A stretch of DNA of 64,000 nt. Origin: Methylovulum psychrotolerans (lineage in GTDB: Bacteria; Pseudomonadota; Gammaproteobacteria; Methylococcales; Methylomonadaceae). Under the pieces are notes generated by a model. That model ran no database searches and was not told where the DNA came from. It saw only the letters and a program-made list of their open reading frames with translations. The stretch is taken from the NCBI RefSeq assembly GCF_002923755.1, contig NZ_PGFZ01000007.1, forward strand, positions 184,246 through 248,245, read 5' to 3'. This document shows positions 16,824 to 25,218 of the stretch, in pieces (the first letter of the stretch is position 1; each line of letters opens with the position of its first letter). Both the position numbers and the translations under genes were made by a program.

Positions 16824-17501
16824 TTACTGGCATCGGTTCACGCCGTCACTGGCGACGGTGTAACAGACATTTAACGTGCCGCCGGCAATTTCTGTATTAT
16901 CCTGCGCGTTCAGCAATTTGACTTGGCTGTAATGGGGGCCTTGTTCAGTGCTGCTATCGAGCGAGACAGGAAGGTTATAATCGCCGCCACAGCTTTTGGT
17001 GTTGGCTTTACTTAGCTGGTTATCAATGCTGATTTTGACGGGGATAGCTTGGGGAGCGCCGTTAATGGTTGGGGTGGCTAAATCCATTTTAAACGTGATT
17101 TTGGGTTTTTCACCTGGCTTAACCAACAGCAACGAATTGGCTGCGTCCAGCCGCATAACCGCTTTAGGTTGGGTTGCGTTAGCAGGATAAGCCATGCGTT
17201 TTTTTACCGAAGCGCAATCCATAACAGGGACGGATTTTTCTGCCGCTTCATCTAAAGAGGCGGCCAAATAGCCCGCTAATGCCCCGGCCGCCAAACCGGC
17301 GGCGATACATTCCATGCTGTTCTTGCCGTTTGTCAGTTTGTCGCATAACACTCCCGCGCCTGCGCCTACTGCCACACCGGCCAGCACACCCGTACCGGTA
17401 GAGCCCATTGCCGAACTGGCTTGCTGGATGCTGTTGCAACCGCTGAGTAATAAGGCGCCGGTAACAGCCGTGGCAATAAGTTTACAATGCATTTTTTTCA
17501 T
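16824..17501 (-). CDS. Glycine-zipper lipoprotein
   Basis: A 225-residue lipoprotein: MKKMHCKLIATAVTGALLLSGC (lipobox Cys at residue 22), then two Gly/Ala-rich membrane-interacting stretches (about 33-53, GSTGTGVLAGVAVGAGAGV, and 66-85, AAGLAAGALAGYLAAS). A beta-rich C-terminal half with four further Cys follows, probably immunoglobulin-like and disulphide-bonded (CGGDYNLPVSL, LNVCYTV, NRCQ). The ribosome site AGGA precedes the ATG. It is the second gene of the operon, 20 bases after the DUF4384 gene. Glycine zippers can oligomerise or insert into membranes, so a pore or an outer-membrane platform is possible; this is inference. Confidence 0.75.
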   Translation of the reverse strand: MKKMHCKLIATAVTGALLLSGCNSIQQASSAMGSTGTGVLAGVAVGAGAGVLCDKLTNGKNSMECIAAGLAAGALAGYLAASLDEAAEKSVPVMDCASVKKRMAYPANATQPKAVMRLDAANSLLLVKPGEKPKITFKMDLATPTINGAPQAIPVKISIDNQLSKANTKSCGGDYNLPVSLDSSTEQGPHYSQVKLLNAQDNTEIAGGTLNVCYTVASDGVNRCQ

Positions 17502-17521
17502 AATTTTCCTGTGAGTGATAG

Positions 17522-18331
17522 TTAACGGTGAATCAAATTAAAGTCGACGGATAAAATTCTGCCCGTATCGAGGGTATTGGCGGGAATAACGGCATAACTT
17601 GCCGGTTGCGCTGAAACCGGGTCTTCTTCGGCAAATAAATCTTTAGAGCCGCTGCCATAGTTATTTTTGACGCAATCAATGGCCGCTCCGGCATTTTCCT
17701 CGTTAAATAAGTCCTTAGAGCCGGAACTGGAACACGCGCTATAAGAGGTTTGGTTGACGTAACTGACAGGTGCTGCCGCTGAACCATTATCTGTTGGTTC
17801 ATCATAGATAGGCATTTTAGTCAGTAATATGCTGACTTTTTCACTGCCGGGGGTGTTATCAAAACGGATGGCGCTGTTATTGGGGATGGTTTGGACGATG
17901 CCGGGCTGAATAAGTTGGCTTAATTGCCCACGGGCCGGATACAGCTTATTGAAACGCCCTGAGCTGCCTGCATTCATCACATAAAGATAGCCTGGGGTAT
18001 TGCTTTTTACTTTGAGTTGGATGCGGTCACCGCTTTGGAAGGTATGGTTGGTGGTAACCCGTTGGCTAGCACCGCTCTCAGTTTGTAGATCAATCCAATA
18101 TTGCAAGCCTGCATAGCTTTGTGCGACTTTTGTGGTGTGCTGTTTTACGGTTGGTTTGGTGATAGGTGCTGTTTCCGTATCGCTAGGCGTGTCGCTGCGC
18201 ATGATGGTTGTGCCTTCGCTTTCAAACAGGGATTTGGCTCCCGCTTCCGCCCATACCGATACCGGAGCTGCTAATGTTACCAATAAGAAGGCGAGAGAAA
18301 CATTCTCGCTGCTATTAAAATGTTTTTTCAT
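17522..18331 (-). CDS. Secreted DUF4384 protein with repeated KDLF motif
   Basis: First gene of the six-gene operon, 269 residues. A signal peptide (to about residue 29, VSVWAEA) precedes a DUF4384 domain (about 75-185: YWIDLQTESGASQRVTTNHTFQSGDRIQLKVKSNTPGYLYVMNAG..GRFNKLYP). The flanks carry three copies of a short motif: AGAKSLFESEG near the mature N-terminus, then SGSKDLFNEEN and SGSKDLFAEED in the C-terminal tail. The DUF4384 domain commonly accompanies caspase-fold domains, matching the caspase gene two positions downstream. The motif triplet could be a docking or cleavage site for a partner. The ribosome site AGGAT lies nine bases upstream of the ATG. Confidence 0.8.
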   Translation of the reverse strand: MKKHFNSSENVSLAFLLVTLAAPVSVWAEAGAKSLFESEGTTIMRSDTPSDTETAPITKPTVKQHTTKVAQSYAGLQYWIDLQTESGASQRVTTNHTFQSGDRIQLKVKSNTPGYLYVMNAGSSGRFNKLYPARGQLSQLIQPGIVQTIPNNSAIRFDNTPGSEKVSILLTKMPIYDEPTDNGSAAAPVSYVNQTSYSACSSSGSKDLFNEENAGAAIDCVKNNYGSGSKDLFAEEDPVSAQPASYAVIPANTLDTGRILSVDFNLIHR

Positions 18332-18952
18332 GATTTAAGATCCTGTCAAAATAAATGCCTATAAGAAGAAAAAGGCAGGCGAGCATAAGCTTGCACTGTG
18401 GTGCGGTCAGGTAGAAAGTGTACAAATCGGATAAATCCGCTTATTAAGAGGTCAGGGCTATGAGGGTTAGACGGCTGGCTAGGTCGGCAAGCCCTATTAG
18501 TGAAGGATAACGGCGGTTGCCAGTGTTGATGGCGTGAAAAAGTCGGCTTTCCAAGCGGATAGCCGCTCATGGCCCGTGCTGTTGAAGCGGGCTTGCCAGA
18601 GACGTTCTGCCTAATAAGCTTAAGATGTTTCACGTTACAAATACTTAATATAATGTTGTGCGCTGACGGTGTTTATGAACTTAAAAGCGTGTTATTTAGT
18701 CGATATAATATTGACTTATTATTAAGGTTTTCGCAAGAAAAACTAATAATATTTTATAAAGTGAAATAGTGCCTATTTATAGGTTAAATAATACCTTTTG
18801 TAGAAATAAAAGCATTTTTTATTTTTATGCAATAAATTGATTTTATTGATTTATATTGTTTTTTTGCGGATTAGAGGTATTTCGCCGTTATTTGGGCTAC
18901 AAGCCTGTCTGATGGCGGCGACATTGATGATATTGCTATTTATTGCGGAGTA
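18332..18952. other. Intergenic region upstream of the tubulin operon
   Basis: About 620 bases without a convincing gene. The left half (to about 18620) has normal GC and short inverted repeats around AGGGCT/AGCCCT (18443-18495). The right half (18625-18880) is strongly AT-rich with long A and T runs. It should contain the divergent promoters of the DUF4384-led operon (minus) and the secreted 352-residue protein (plus). I could not pick a convincing -35/-10 pair for either, and saw no known riboswitch fold. Confidence 0.5.
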
Positions 18953-18955
18953 ATG

Positions 18956-20014
18956 ATGGGCATTGGGAGTGTGTGTAAACGGCTGAGGCTAAGGCATCAG
19001 GTGGTGGTATTGAACAGGCGGTATTTGTCCGCCGCGATTATCATCGGGTGCTGCCTGAGCGCTTCGGCAGGGTTTGCCCGTGATGGCGCTAACCAGGCCG
19101 GACTGACGGCTTATCCTGATTTTGCCCAAGCGTGCTTGGCTTTTACGACAGGCTATGGCTTGGCGGCGGGCGATAACACGCCGCGTCCGCCAACGTTGGG
19201 GCGGCAGCGGGGGCAATGCGGGTCACAGCACAAGCCGCTGGTTTTTTCGGTGACGCATGAAAATAGCGCCAATAATCACAAGGATTCGGCGAATTACGAC
19301 CAAAAAATCCGGTCTTACATGGCAGATTACGACTATGATGCCGATATGGGCCGCTGGGTTAGCGCCGATCTGGTCGGCAACCCCAATGCCCCGACACTGG
19401 TGCTGGCATTAGATACAGTTAACTTCCGCAAGCAAAATGTCACAGGTTGGCCTTTACAATACGGGCATTTGTTTGCCGGCATTAATGACCCGTCAGTCAG
19501 CGCCCCGTTGGCGCAGCCAATAACCGTTGAGTTTGATTTGCGTATCAGTGCCGACGTGAAACCGCGCTTATATAAGGGCTACAGCGGCCAACGTATCCTC
19601 TTAGGGGTCTTGGCGGATTGGGCGGAAGCGCCGCCGCGCAGTAACCGCGCCCACTTTATCGAATTTGATTTTAGCCAAGCGGCAGGTTACTCACAATCCT
19701 ATGGCGACCCTGTGCGCCCGCTCTGCCAAGACATAGCCTACGACCGTTGTTTTTACGACGTTGACGGCAAGTATGCCGAAGGCCGGGAACTGAGTTTTGC
19801 CGCCCAACCCTACGCCACGCGGCTAAAAAAACGGGGGTGGACGCATATCCGCATTCCCCTTAGCCAAGCCATCCAAGCTTTACATTGGGTTTCTCCTCCC
19901 AAAACGTGGGATGAAGCCGCTCTTAAAGGGCTTTATCTGGCGATTGAATCCGAAGGCGCGACCCGCACCAAGCTTGAAATTAAGGGCTATCGCGTTTATG
20001 GTGGCGGGTTGTAA
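18956..20014 (+). CDS. Secreted protein of unknown function
   Basis: A 352-residue exported protein I do not recognise. A long basic n-region (CKRLRLRHQVVVLNRR) precedes a hydrophobic core (YLSAAIIIGCCLSASAGFA), with predicted cleavage near residue 43. The mature part is rich in aromatic residues and beta-strand-like patterns (TLVLALDTVNF, ITVEFDLRISADV, HFIEFDF, WTHIRIPLSQAI, KLEIKGYRVYGGG), suggesting a jelly-roll or lectin-like sandwich. There are two close ATG codons; GCGGAG fits 18956 better. It is divergent from the tubulin operon and not obviously co-transcribed with anything. A carbohydrate-binding role is a guess from the fold pattern only. Confidence 0.65.
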   Translation: MGIGSVCKRLRLRHQVVVLNRRYLSAAIIIGCCLSASAGFARDGANQAGLTAYPDFAQACLAFTTGYGLAAGDNTPRPPTLGRQRGQCGSQHKPLVFSVTHENSANNHKDSANYDQKIRSYMADYDYDADMGRWVSADLVGNPNAPTLVLALDTVNFRKQNVTGWPLQYGHLFAGINDPSVSAPLAQPITVEFDLRISADVKPRLYKGYSGQRILLGVLADWAEAPPRSNRAHFIEFDFSQAAGYSQSYGDPVRPLCQDIAYDRCFYDVDGKYAEGRELSFAAQPYATRLKKRGWTHIRIPLSQAIQALHWVSPPKTWDEAALKGLYLAIESEGATRTKLEIKGYRVYGGGL

Positions 20015-20203
20015 GGCAATAGTGGGGCGGGGGTATTTTGTTCGTGCCAACTCTCCGCTAAAGCCAAGTAGGATAAACAGTTCGTCCTTAACCCTTCAGC
20101 AAGGCTTTCTTGGGCTTGTTGTAAACGGATTGTCTAACTTACAGAAAATTTCCCAAACATAATAATCCACGCTTTAATTGCATTTTAGTACGAGGAAAAT
20201 ACG

Positions 20204-21016
20204 GTGATCCTTTCCCGACAAGAAGCCGAGTTGTTCTATGATTTAACGTCATCATTGCAATATTATATAAACCAAAAACTGAATATTGTTCCTGCAATTG
20301 GTTCGCTTGATGAATATAGGGCGTTAACAATGCAGGAGAAGTTTCCGGTCAGAAATGCGTTGTATGAGCATATTGGCTTGATTGATGAATTTGTCCGCGA
20401 TAACCCCCAGCAATTTTCTCAAGAAGAATTGGCAAATGTGTTAAGTTGGAAAACTTTCGTACGCGGTAAGTTTTATATCGAACGCTATTTAAAAAAATAT
20501 GCCATTTTTATTGGTCCTGAAGATAAGGTTTATGCTGTCCACGGCTTGATGGAACCCTTAGATAATATTATAGACAGAAGCCATTTACCCCAAATAATCG
20601 ACACGGTGTTATTGCCTTTTGCCGATAAGGTTATTTATGACGGCATTGTGATAAGGCATCAGGTGTTTTTTGGTCGTGGTCTTAGCGAGGATTTGAAAGA
20701 AATATATCTGGCCGCCAAAAGCAGGGGGGAGATTATTGAATCTTTTAGGGCAACGCAAAAAACCACAATTCCGCCTAAAATGCCGAAAAATTGGCAACCT
20801 AAATTGCAAAATTTACAGGCGATTGCGGAAACATTGCAAGGTGGGCGCGGACAACCTGCATTGTATAGTCCGGTATTTAGTTTGATTAAGGCGGCAATCG
20901 CATTAGGCAATTTAGCTACCGCAGCACCGTCTGATACGGAAGCGTTATGGCAAGCTTTTGATAGGGCTTCAAGGGCGTTGGATAAAACCGCAGAAACTTT
21001 GCAACGCAGGGAGTGA
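20204..21016 (+). CDS. Hypothetical cytoplasmic protein, 270 aa
   Basis: Not recognised. The GTG start at 20204 is supported by a GAGGA ribosome site seven bases upstream. The protein is helical and soluble, without a signal peptide or membrane segment: an N-terminal helical half (SRQEAELFYDLTSSLQYYINQKL), a middle part with IYDGIVIRHQVFFGRGLSEDLKEIYLAAKSRGEII, and a C-terminal helical bundle (AIALGNLATAAPSDTEALWQAFDRASRALDKTAETLQRR). Base composition is lower in GC than the neighbours at its start, which may mean recent acquisition. It lies alone, convergent with the phosphoesterase gene. Confidence 0.65.
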   Translation: MILSRQEAELFYDLTSSLQYYINQKLNIVPAIGSLDEYRALTMQEKFPVRNALYEHIGLIDEFVRDNPQQFSQEELANVLSWKTFVRGKFYIERYLKKYAIFIGPEDKVYAVHGLMEPLDNIIDRSHLPQIIDTVLLPFADKVIYDGIVIRHQVFFGRGLSEDLKEIYLAAKSRGEIIESFRATQKTTIPPKMPKNWQPKLQNLQAIAETLQGGRGQPALYSPVFSLIKAAIALGNLATAAPSDTEALWQAFDRASRALDKTAETLQRRE

Positions 21017-21055
21017 AGGGCAGGGGATAACGGGGTTTTGCCGCAACATAAAAAA

Positions 21056-21085
21056 ACCGCCCGGATTTTTACAAGTCCGGGCGGT
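21056..21085 (-). terminator. Rho-independent terminator of the phosphoesterase gene
   Basis: ACCGCCCGGA (21056-21065) pairs perfectly with TCCGGGCGGT (21076-21085). The A-run at 21050-21056 becomes a T-run on the minus strand, so it terminates the minus-strand phosphoesterase, 60 bases after its stop. It may also block readthrough from the plus-strand gene. Confidence 0.85.
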
Positions 21086-21144
21086 CTGGTGAAAACTAAC
21101 AGGGTGCGCGGTAAGCTGCGTCCGGTTAAGTTAACGGCGGATGG

Positions 21145-22893
21145 TTACATTTTAAAATTAAACAAGCCCATCAAGTCGGTAATGGCGGGTTGGTTGGCAG
21201 GGATGTACGCGCCGTTTGAGCCGACAACCGGGTTAGGCAAGTTGTCGCGGCTGCGGTAAGACAGCGGGTTTAGCCCCCAGTTTTTCTCGATGAATTTCAA
21301 GATGGACGCATGGTCGCCGTAGCTGTGGTCGATATGGCCTTTTTTCGCCCAAGACGATACGACCAGTAGCGGGATACGGCTACCGTCGCCAAAGAAGTCG
21401 ATAGGTTGGATGTAGTTGGAGTCATAATAGCCGCCGCCTTCATCAACCGTAACGAAAATGGCGGTGTTTTTCCAGAGCTTTTTATTGGCTTTGACTTGGT
21501 TTACCACGCTTAAGACGTACTGCTCAAAGTCAGGTAAAGTCGCATTGGCGGGATGGCCGGCTTTGCTTTCGTAAGGGCGCAAATAGGCAACGGCAGGTAA
21601 GCTGCCTTTGCTGATGTCGCTGTCAAAGTTGGCGATAGGTTGCAGATTGTATTTTTGCTCTGTGGTCATAATAGAGGCGAAGCCGGTCAACGGGTCGCAA
21701 ATGCCGCAATATTCGTTAGGATCGGGATCGCCGTTGCGACCACCGCTGTAATACTTCCAAGAAATGCCGTTGGCCGCCAATTTGTCGGCGATGGTGGGGA
21801 TAGTTTGCGGTGGCAGGATAGTTTCTGGCGTGGTGGCTTTAGGATGAAAAGGTTTTAGGTTGCCGTATTGGTCGTAAGCCAAGCCGTAGTTGTTGACTAA
21901 ATAATAGGTGTTGGCCGCGCAGTTGCCGCCGTTAAAAATGTTTTTCTTCCAGATAAACTCAAAAATGGCTTTTACGCCTGGTTGGTTGATGTCACTGCAA
22001 TTGACATAAGAACCGCCGCTGTAACCGTCTTGCGAATACCAGTTGTTGTTGACGCTGAAAATGGCCGGATTAGTGGTCGGGTTAGGGTTTTCGATTTGTA
22101 GGGCGGGCGGTACGGCAGCTTGGCCGTTTTGGGTGTAAAAGCCCACGTCGCCTGTGACCAAGCCGATAAAGTTAGCGCCTGTACCACCCATGATGAATTG
22201 GTGGTAGTTGTCGCTTAACGCGTATTGGTCAGCCAAGGCTTTTAAGATGGGGGCATCGCCTTGGCTCATGTTGTAAAAGCCCATGGCTTCGCCGCCTTGT
22301 TGGACATCGGTTGGCGTGCTGTGGCCGCCCCAGTTGCTTTGGTTGCCGATGCCTGTAGTGGTGCCTACCCAGGTGAACAGGTCATTTTTACCCATACTGG
22401 TCATTTGCCACATTTGGAAAAAACGGTGGACGGGGTCGCCATAATAGGTTTTTGCCGGAGCCGGATCGTAAGGGGCGTTGGCGTTGGTCATTTGGAAAGG
22501 GCCGTTGGGCAGATTGGCAGGATAACGGGTATCTTCTTGGTCAAACGGCAAATCGGTTGCGTAAGTGGTGTTCGGTGCAGGTAAGTAGGCGTAAGGTTTT
22601 TTATTGCCAAAGCCGATAGCGTAATTGGCGCCAAAAACGTTTCTGGCCGTTTTTTGTGCAGCCATGGCAAAGTTGGGGCCTGGTGTGCCGTCGGCATTAA
22701 TAATGCCCTTGGACAGCAAGTTAGCCACTTTTTTGCCTGTTGGCGATTGGTACGCGCCGTAAACATTGTCAAACGTGTGGTTCTCGCCAACGATAACAAT
22801 AACGTGCTCGATGGGGGTAGTTGTCGTCGCCAGTGCGGCAGGGGCGCAAAGTACGCTCGCCACAGCCATTACAGAATGTCTTAATTTAAACAT
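21145..22893 (-). CDS. Secreted phosphoesterase (phospholipase C / acid phosphatase AcpA family)
   Basis: Exported metal-dependent phosphoesterase, 582 residues from the ATG at 22893, with GAGG six bases upstream. The signal peptide ends at ALA-TTTT. Alkaline-phosphatase-superfamily landmarks: HVIVIVGENHTFDNVYG (about 30-46; Glu37/Asn38 metal ligands, Thr40 nucleophile), DNYHQFIMGGTGANFIGL, and the C-terminal metal-binding block TVDEGGGYYDSNY followed by DGSRIPLLVVSSWAKKGHIDHSYGDHASILKFIEKNW. Members release phosphate from phospholipids or phosphomonoesters outside the cytoplasm. The promoter region carries an 11-bp-periodic Pho-box-like array, so phosphate starvation control by PhoB is likely. 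Confidence 0.88.
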   Translation of the reverse strand: MFKLRHSVMAVASVLCAPAALATTTTPIEHVIVIVGENHTFDNVYGAYQSPTGKKVANLLSKGIINADGTPGPNFAMAAQKTARNVFGANYAIGFGNKKPYAYLPAPNTTYATDLPFDQEDTRYPANLPNGPFQMTNANAPYDPAPAKTYYGDPVHRFFQMWQMTSMGKNDLFTWVGTTTGIGNQSNWGGHSTPTDVQQGGEAMGFYNMSQGDAPILKALADQYALSDNYHQFIMGGTGANFIGLVTGDVGFYTQNGQAAVPPALQIENPNPTTNPAIFSVNNNWYSQDGYSGGSYVNCSDINQPGVKAIFEFIWKKNIFNGGNCAANTYYLVNNYGLAYDQYGNLKPFHPKATTPETILPPQTIPTIADKLAANGISWKYYSGGRNGDPDPNEYCGICDPLTGFASIMTTEQKYNLQPIANFDSDISKGSLPAVAYLRPYESKAGHPANATLPDFEQYVLSVVNQVKANKKLWKNTAIFVTVDEGGGYYDSNYIQPIDFFGDGSRIPLLVVSSWAKKGHIDHSYGDHASILKFIEKNWGLNPLSYRSRDNLPNPVVGSNGAYIPANQPAITDLMGLFNFKM

Positions 22894-22957
22894 CGAAACC
22901 TCGCAATTAACCAAGTTGAATGGAAGAGTGGGTTGTCCGCAGAGCCGGACACCCGCC

Positions 22958-23014
22958 ACATTACCACAAGGAATATGTGAATTTTATGACCGTTAGGTTA
23001 GATGTTTATGACAG
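22958..23014 (-). promoter_or_regulatory. Pho-box-like promoter of the phosphoesterase gene
   Basis: On the minus strand four heptamers are spaced at 11 bases: CTGTCAT (23014-23008), ATCTAAC (23003-22997), CGGTCAT (22992-22986) and TTCACAT (22981-22975). Heptamers 1 and 3 match the PhoB consensus CTGTCAT well, 2 and 4 poorly. Eleven bases further lies a possible -10, TAATGT (22963-22958). This is the geometry of PhoB-activated promoters, where the box replaces the -35. Confidence 0.62.
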
Positions 23015-23063
23015 TTTGAAATCGGCAGGGATGTATTGATAAGTTAAAATACGCAGGATTTTG

Positions 23064-23825
23064 TTAATTTCTAATTTTATAGCCGGTTTTAAACACCCAC
23101 CAGACAAAAGTCAGGCAGATAATAAGAAAACCAAACGTCATGCCAATACTTGTGGCGACATTCACATCGGCAATGCCATAGAAGCTCCAGCGGAAGCCGC
23201 TGATCAGGTACACCACCGGATTGAATAGGGTAATTTTCTGCCATAAGGGAGGCAACATATTGATCGAATAGAATGCGCCGCCCAAGAAGGTTAGCGGGGT
23301 GACAACCAGCATCGGTATCACCTGTAATTTCTGAAAACTATCAGCCCACAGGCCGATAATAAAGCCGAATAGGCTAAAGGTAACAGCGGTCAGTAAAAGA
23401 AAAGCGATCATCCACCAGGGATGGGCGATTTCGTAGGGCACGAACAGGCGGGCTGTGCCCAGAATCAGCAGACCCAGCATCACTGATTTGGTCGCCGCTG
23501 CACCCACATAACCGAGCAGCGCTTCCGCCCACGAAACCGGCGCCGATAGCAACTCATAAATGGTGCCCGCCCACTTGGGCATGTAAATTCCGAAAGAGGC
23601 ATTGGAGATGCTTTCGTTCAGTAAACTTAGCATCACCAACCCTGGGATGATGAAGGCGCCGTAACTGACGCTGTCAATGTCGCCCATACGCGAACCGATG
23701 GCTTTGCCGAAGACGATGAAGTACAGCGACGTGGTCAGCACGGGTGCGGCGATGCTTTCCCATATAGTGCGGAAGGTGCGTGCCATTTCAAAGCGGTAAA
23801 TGGCGCGAATGCCATAGATATTCAT
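23064..23825 (-). CDS. ABC-2 type transporter permease (YadH-like)
   Basis: Membrane subunit of an ABC exporter, 253 residues, close to E. coli YadH in length. About six transmembrane segments are visible (for example [111 protein letters not shown]). The ABC-2 signature [36 protein letters not shown] is intact. It overlaps the ATPase gene by four bases (ATGA), so the two form one transporter. Substrate unknown. Confidence 0.9.
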   Translation of the reverse strand: MNIYGIRAIYRFEMARTFRTIWESIAAPVLTTSLYFIVFGKAIGSRMGDIDSVSYGAFIIPGLVMLSLLNESISNASFGIYMPKWAGTIYELLSAPVSWAEALLGYVGAAATKSVMLGLLILGTARLFVPYEIAHPWWMIAFLLLTAVTFSLFGFIIGLWADSFQKLQVIPMLVVTPLTFLGGAFYSINMLPPLWQKITLFNPVVYLISGFRWSFYGIADVNVATSIGMTFGFLIICLTFVWWVFKTGYKIRN

Positions 23826-24775
23826 TCTTGTGTCTCCGTAGGTTTGTGTACCAGGCTGACGAATATGTCTTCCAACGAACTCTCAGTTGAGCGTAAATCT
23901 TTGAAATCAATGCCGTGTTCACTCAGTGTGCGCAGCAGTTCGGCAATGCCGGATTCTTCTTTCTGGCTATCGAAGCTATAAATCAGGGTGTGCCCGTTGT
24001 CGGAGAGCGTTAACGGCCAAGCGTTTAAACCGGCCGGGAGGCTGGTCATGGGTTTGCGCAATACTAAGGTGAGCTGCTTTTTGCCCAGCTTGCGCATCAG
24101 CCGTGCTTTATCTTCAACAACGATCAGTTCACCTTTGTCGATGACCCCGATGCGGTCAGCCATCTCTTCGGCTTCCTCAATATAATGGGTGGTCAGGATG
24201 ATGGTGGTGCCTTGTGCGCGAAGCTCGCGCACCATGCGCCACATGTCGTGCCGTAACTCCACGTCCACCCCGGCGCTCGGCTCATCAAGGAACAATATCG
24301 TCGGCTCATGTGCGAGTGCTTTGGCGATCAGCACCCGACGCTTCATACCACCTGACAGATCCTTGATTTTCTGGTTACGTTTGTCCCAAAGCGACAGATC
24401 CCGCAGCACTTTTTCGAGATAGGCGGCGTTGGGGGCTTTGCCGAACAGCCCCCGACTGAATTTGACCGTGGCCCAGACCGACTCGAACGCGTCCGTATGC
24501 AGTTCCTGCGGCACTAAACCGATGCTTGCCCGCGCCGCGCGGTAGTCCCGCACGGTATCATGGCCATCGGCGGTAATGGTGCCAGAGGTCGCGTTGACAA
24601 TACCACAGATGATGCTGATCAGCGTCGTCTTGCCCGCCCCATTGGGGCCAAGCAAGGCGAATATTTCACCGCGTTTGATGTCCAGGTTGATGTTTTTCAG
24701 TGCTTGGAAGCCGCCGCTATACGTCTTGTTAATGCCGCGCACGAAGATGATAGGGTTGGTGTTATCGGAGGTCAT
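23822..24775 (-). CDS. ABC transporter ATP-binding protein (YadG-like)
   Basis: ATPase partner of the following permease, 317 residues. Walker A is GPNGAGKT (43-50), Q-loop VPQEL (88-92), signature LSGGM (140-144), Walker B LFLDEP (161-166) and H-loop [16 protein letters not shown]-terminal extension of about 90 residues follows, as in ABC-2 exporters, ending [15 protein letters not shown]. Immediately upstream lies a decayed IS3-type fragment whose sequence runs right up to the start codon, so the original promoter may have been replaced. Confidence 0.92.
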   Translation of the reverse strand: MTSDNTNPIIFVRGINKTYSGGFQALKNINLDIKRGEIFALLGPNGAGKTTLISIICGIVNATSGTITADGHDTVRDYRAARASIGLVPQELHTDAFESVWATVKFSRGLFGKAPNAAYLEKVLRDLSLWDKRNQKIKDLSGGMKRRVLIAKALAHEPTILFLDEPSAGVDVELRHDMWRMVRELRAQGTTIILTTHYIEEAEEMADRIGVIDKGELIVVEDKARLMRKLGKKQLTLVLRKPMTSLPAGLNAWPLTLSDNGHTLIYSFDSQKEESGIAELLRTLSEHGIDFKDLRSTESSLEDIFVSLVHKPTETQE

Positions 24776-24784
24776 AGCCGTAGG

Positions 24785-25073
24785 TGTGCATTTTTAGGGA
24801 TGAATGTAGGCTCATATTGGGTTTTGGGGGCTTTTTTAAAGTACACAGTTTATATCCTAAATTCTGCCGAACCGGTAACCAACCACTTTGCAAGCGTCGC
24901 GTCAAACGCCTGTTTCGGTTGGGGACGGCTATATTTGCCAATCTAAGTCTGCAAGGTATTGATGTTGATCCCCAACTGGCTGTCTCGGCGACTGGTTTTT
25001 CGGATTCGGTTGCCATCTTGACAGCAGATACCCTAAATTCTGCCGCATAGGTTTTCGGTTTTTCTTGGCTCAT
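24785..25073 (-). pseudogene. IS3-family transposase OrfA remnant
   Basis: From the ATG at 25073 the reading frame starts like an IS3-type OrfA helix-turn-helix protein: MSQEKPKTYAAEFRVSAVKMATESEKPVAETAS. The expected LGIN.NTLQTWIGKYSRP continuation is only found in another frame, as LGININTLQT, then a stop codon where Trp is expected, then IGKYSRPQPKQAFDATLAKW. So it carries at least one frameshift and one nonsense mutation, and only about 290 bases remain. The upstream flank has an 8-bp inverted repeat (CACACTTT 25082-25089 / AAAGTGTG 25102-25109). Confidence 0.65.
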
Positions 25074-25218
25074 TTTCGGCTCACACTTTTTAAGATATTT
25101 TAAAGTGTGTGTCCGGTTTAGTGTAGCCACATCAGGGGAGGTTAGGCGCTGTGCTACAGTCCTCAAAACACAATTTGAGACGTTGTTTTTTTGCTAAGGG
25201 TGACGGTGTTCCTATATT

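Noticed and set aside
18440-18610. Possible riboswitch upstream of the tubulin operon
   Set aside because: Short inverted repeats exist, but no conserved core of a known riboswitch class could be matched, and the distance to the start codon is large.
18346-18633. 95-residue minus-strand frame upstream of the DUF4384 gene
   Set aside because: No ribosome site, low-complexity basic sequence and location in the probable control region.
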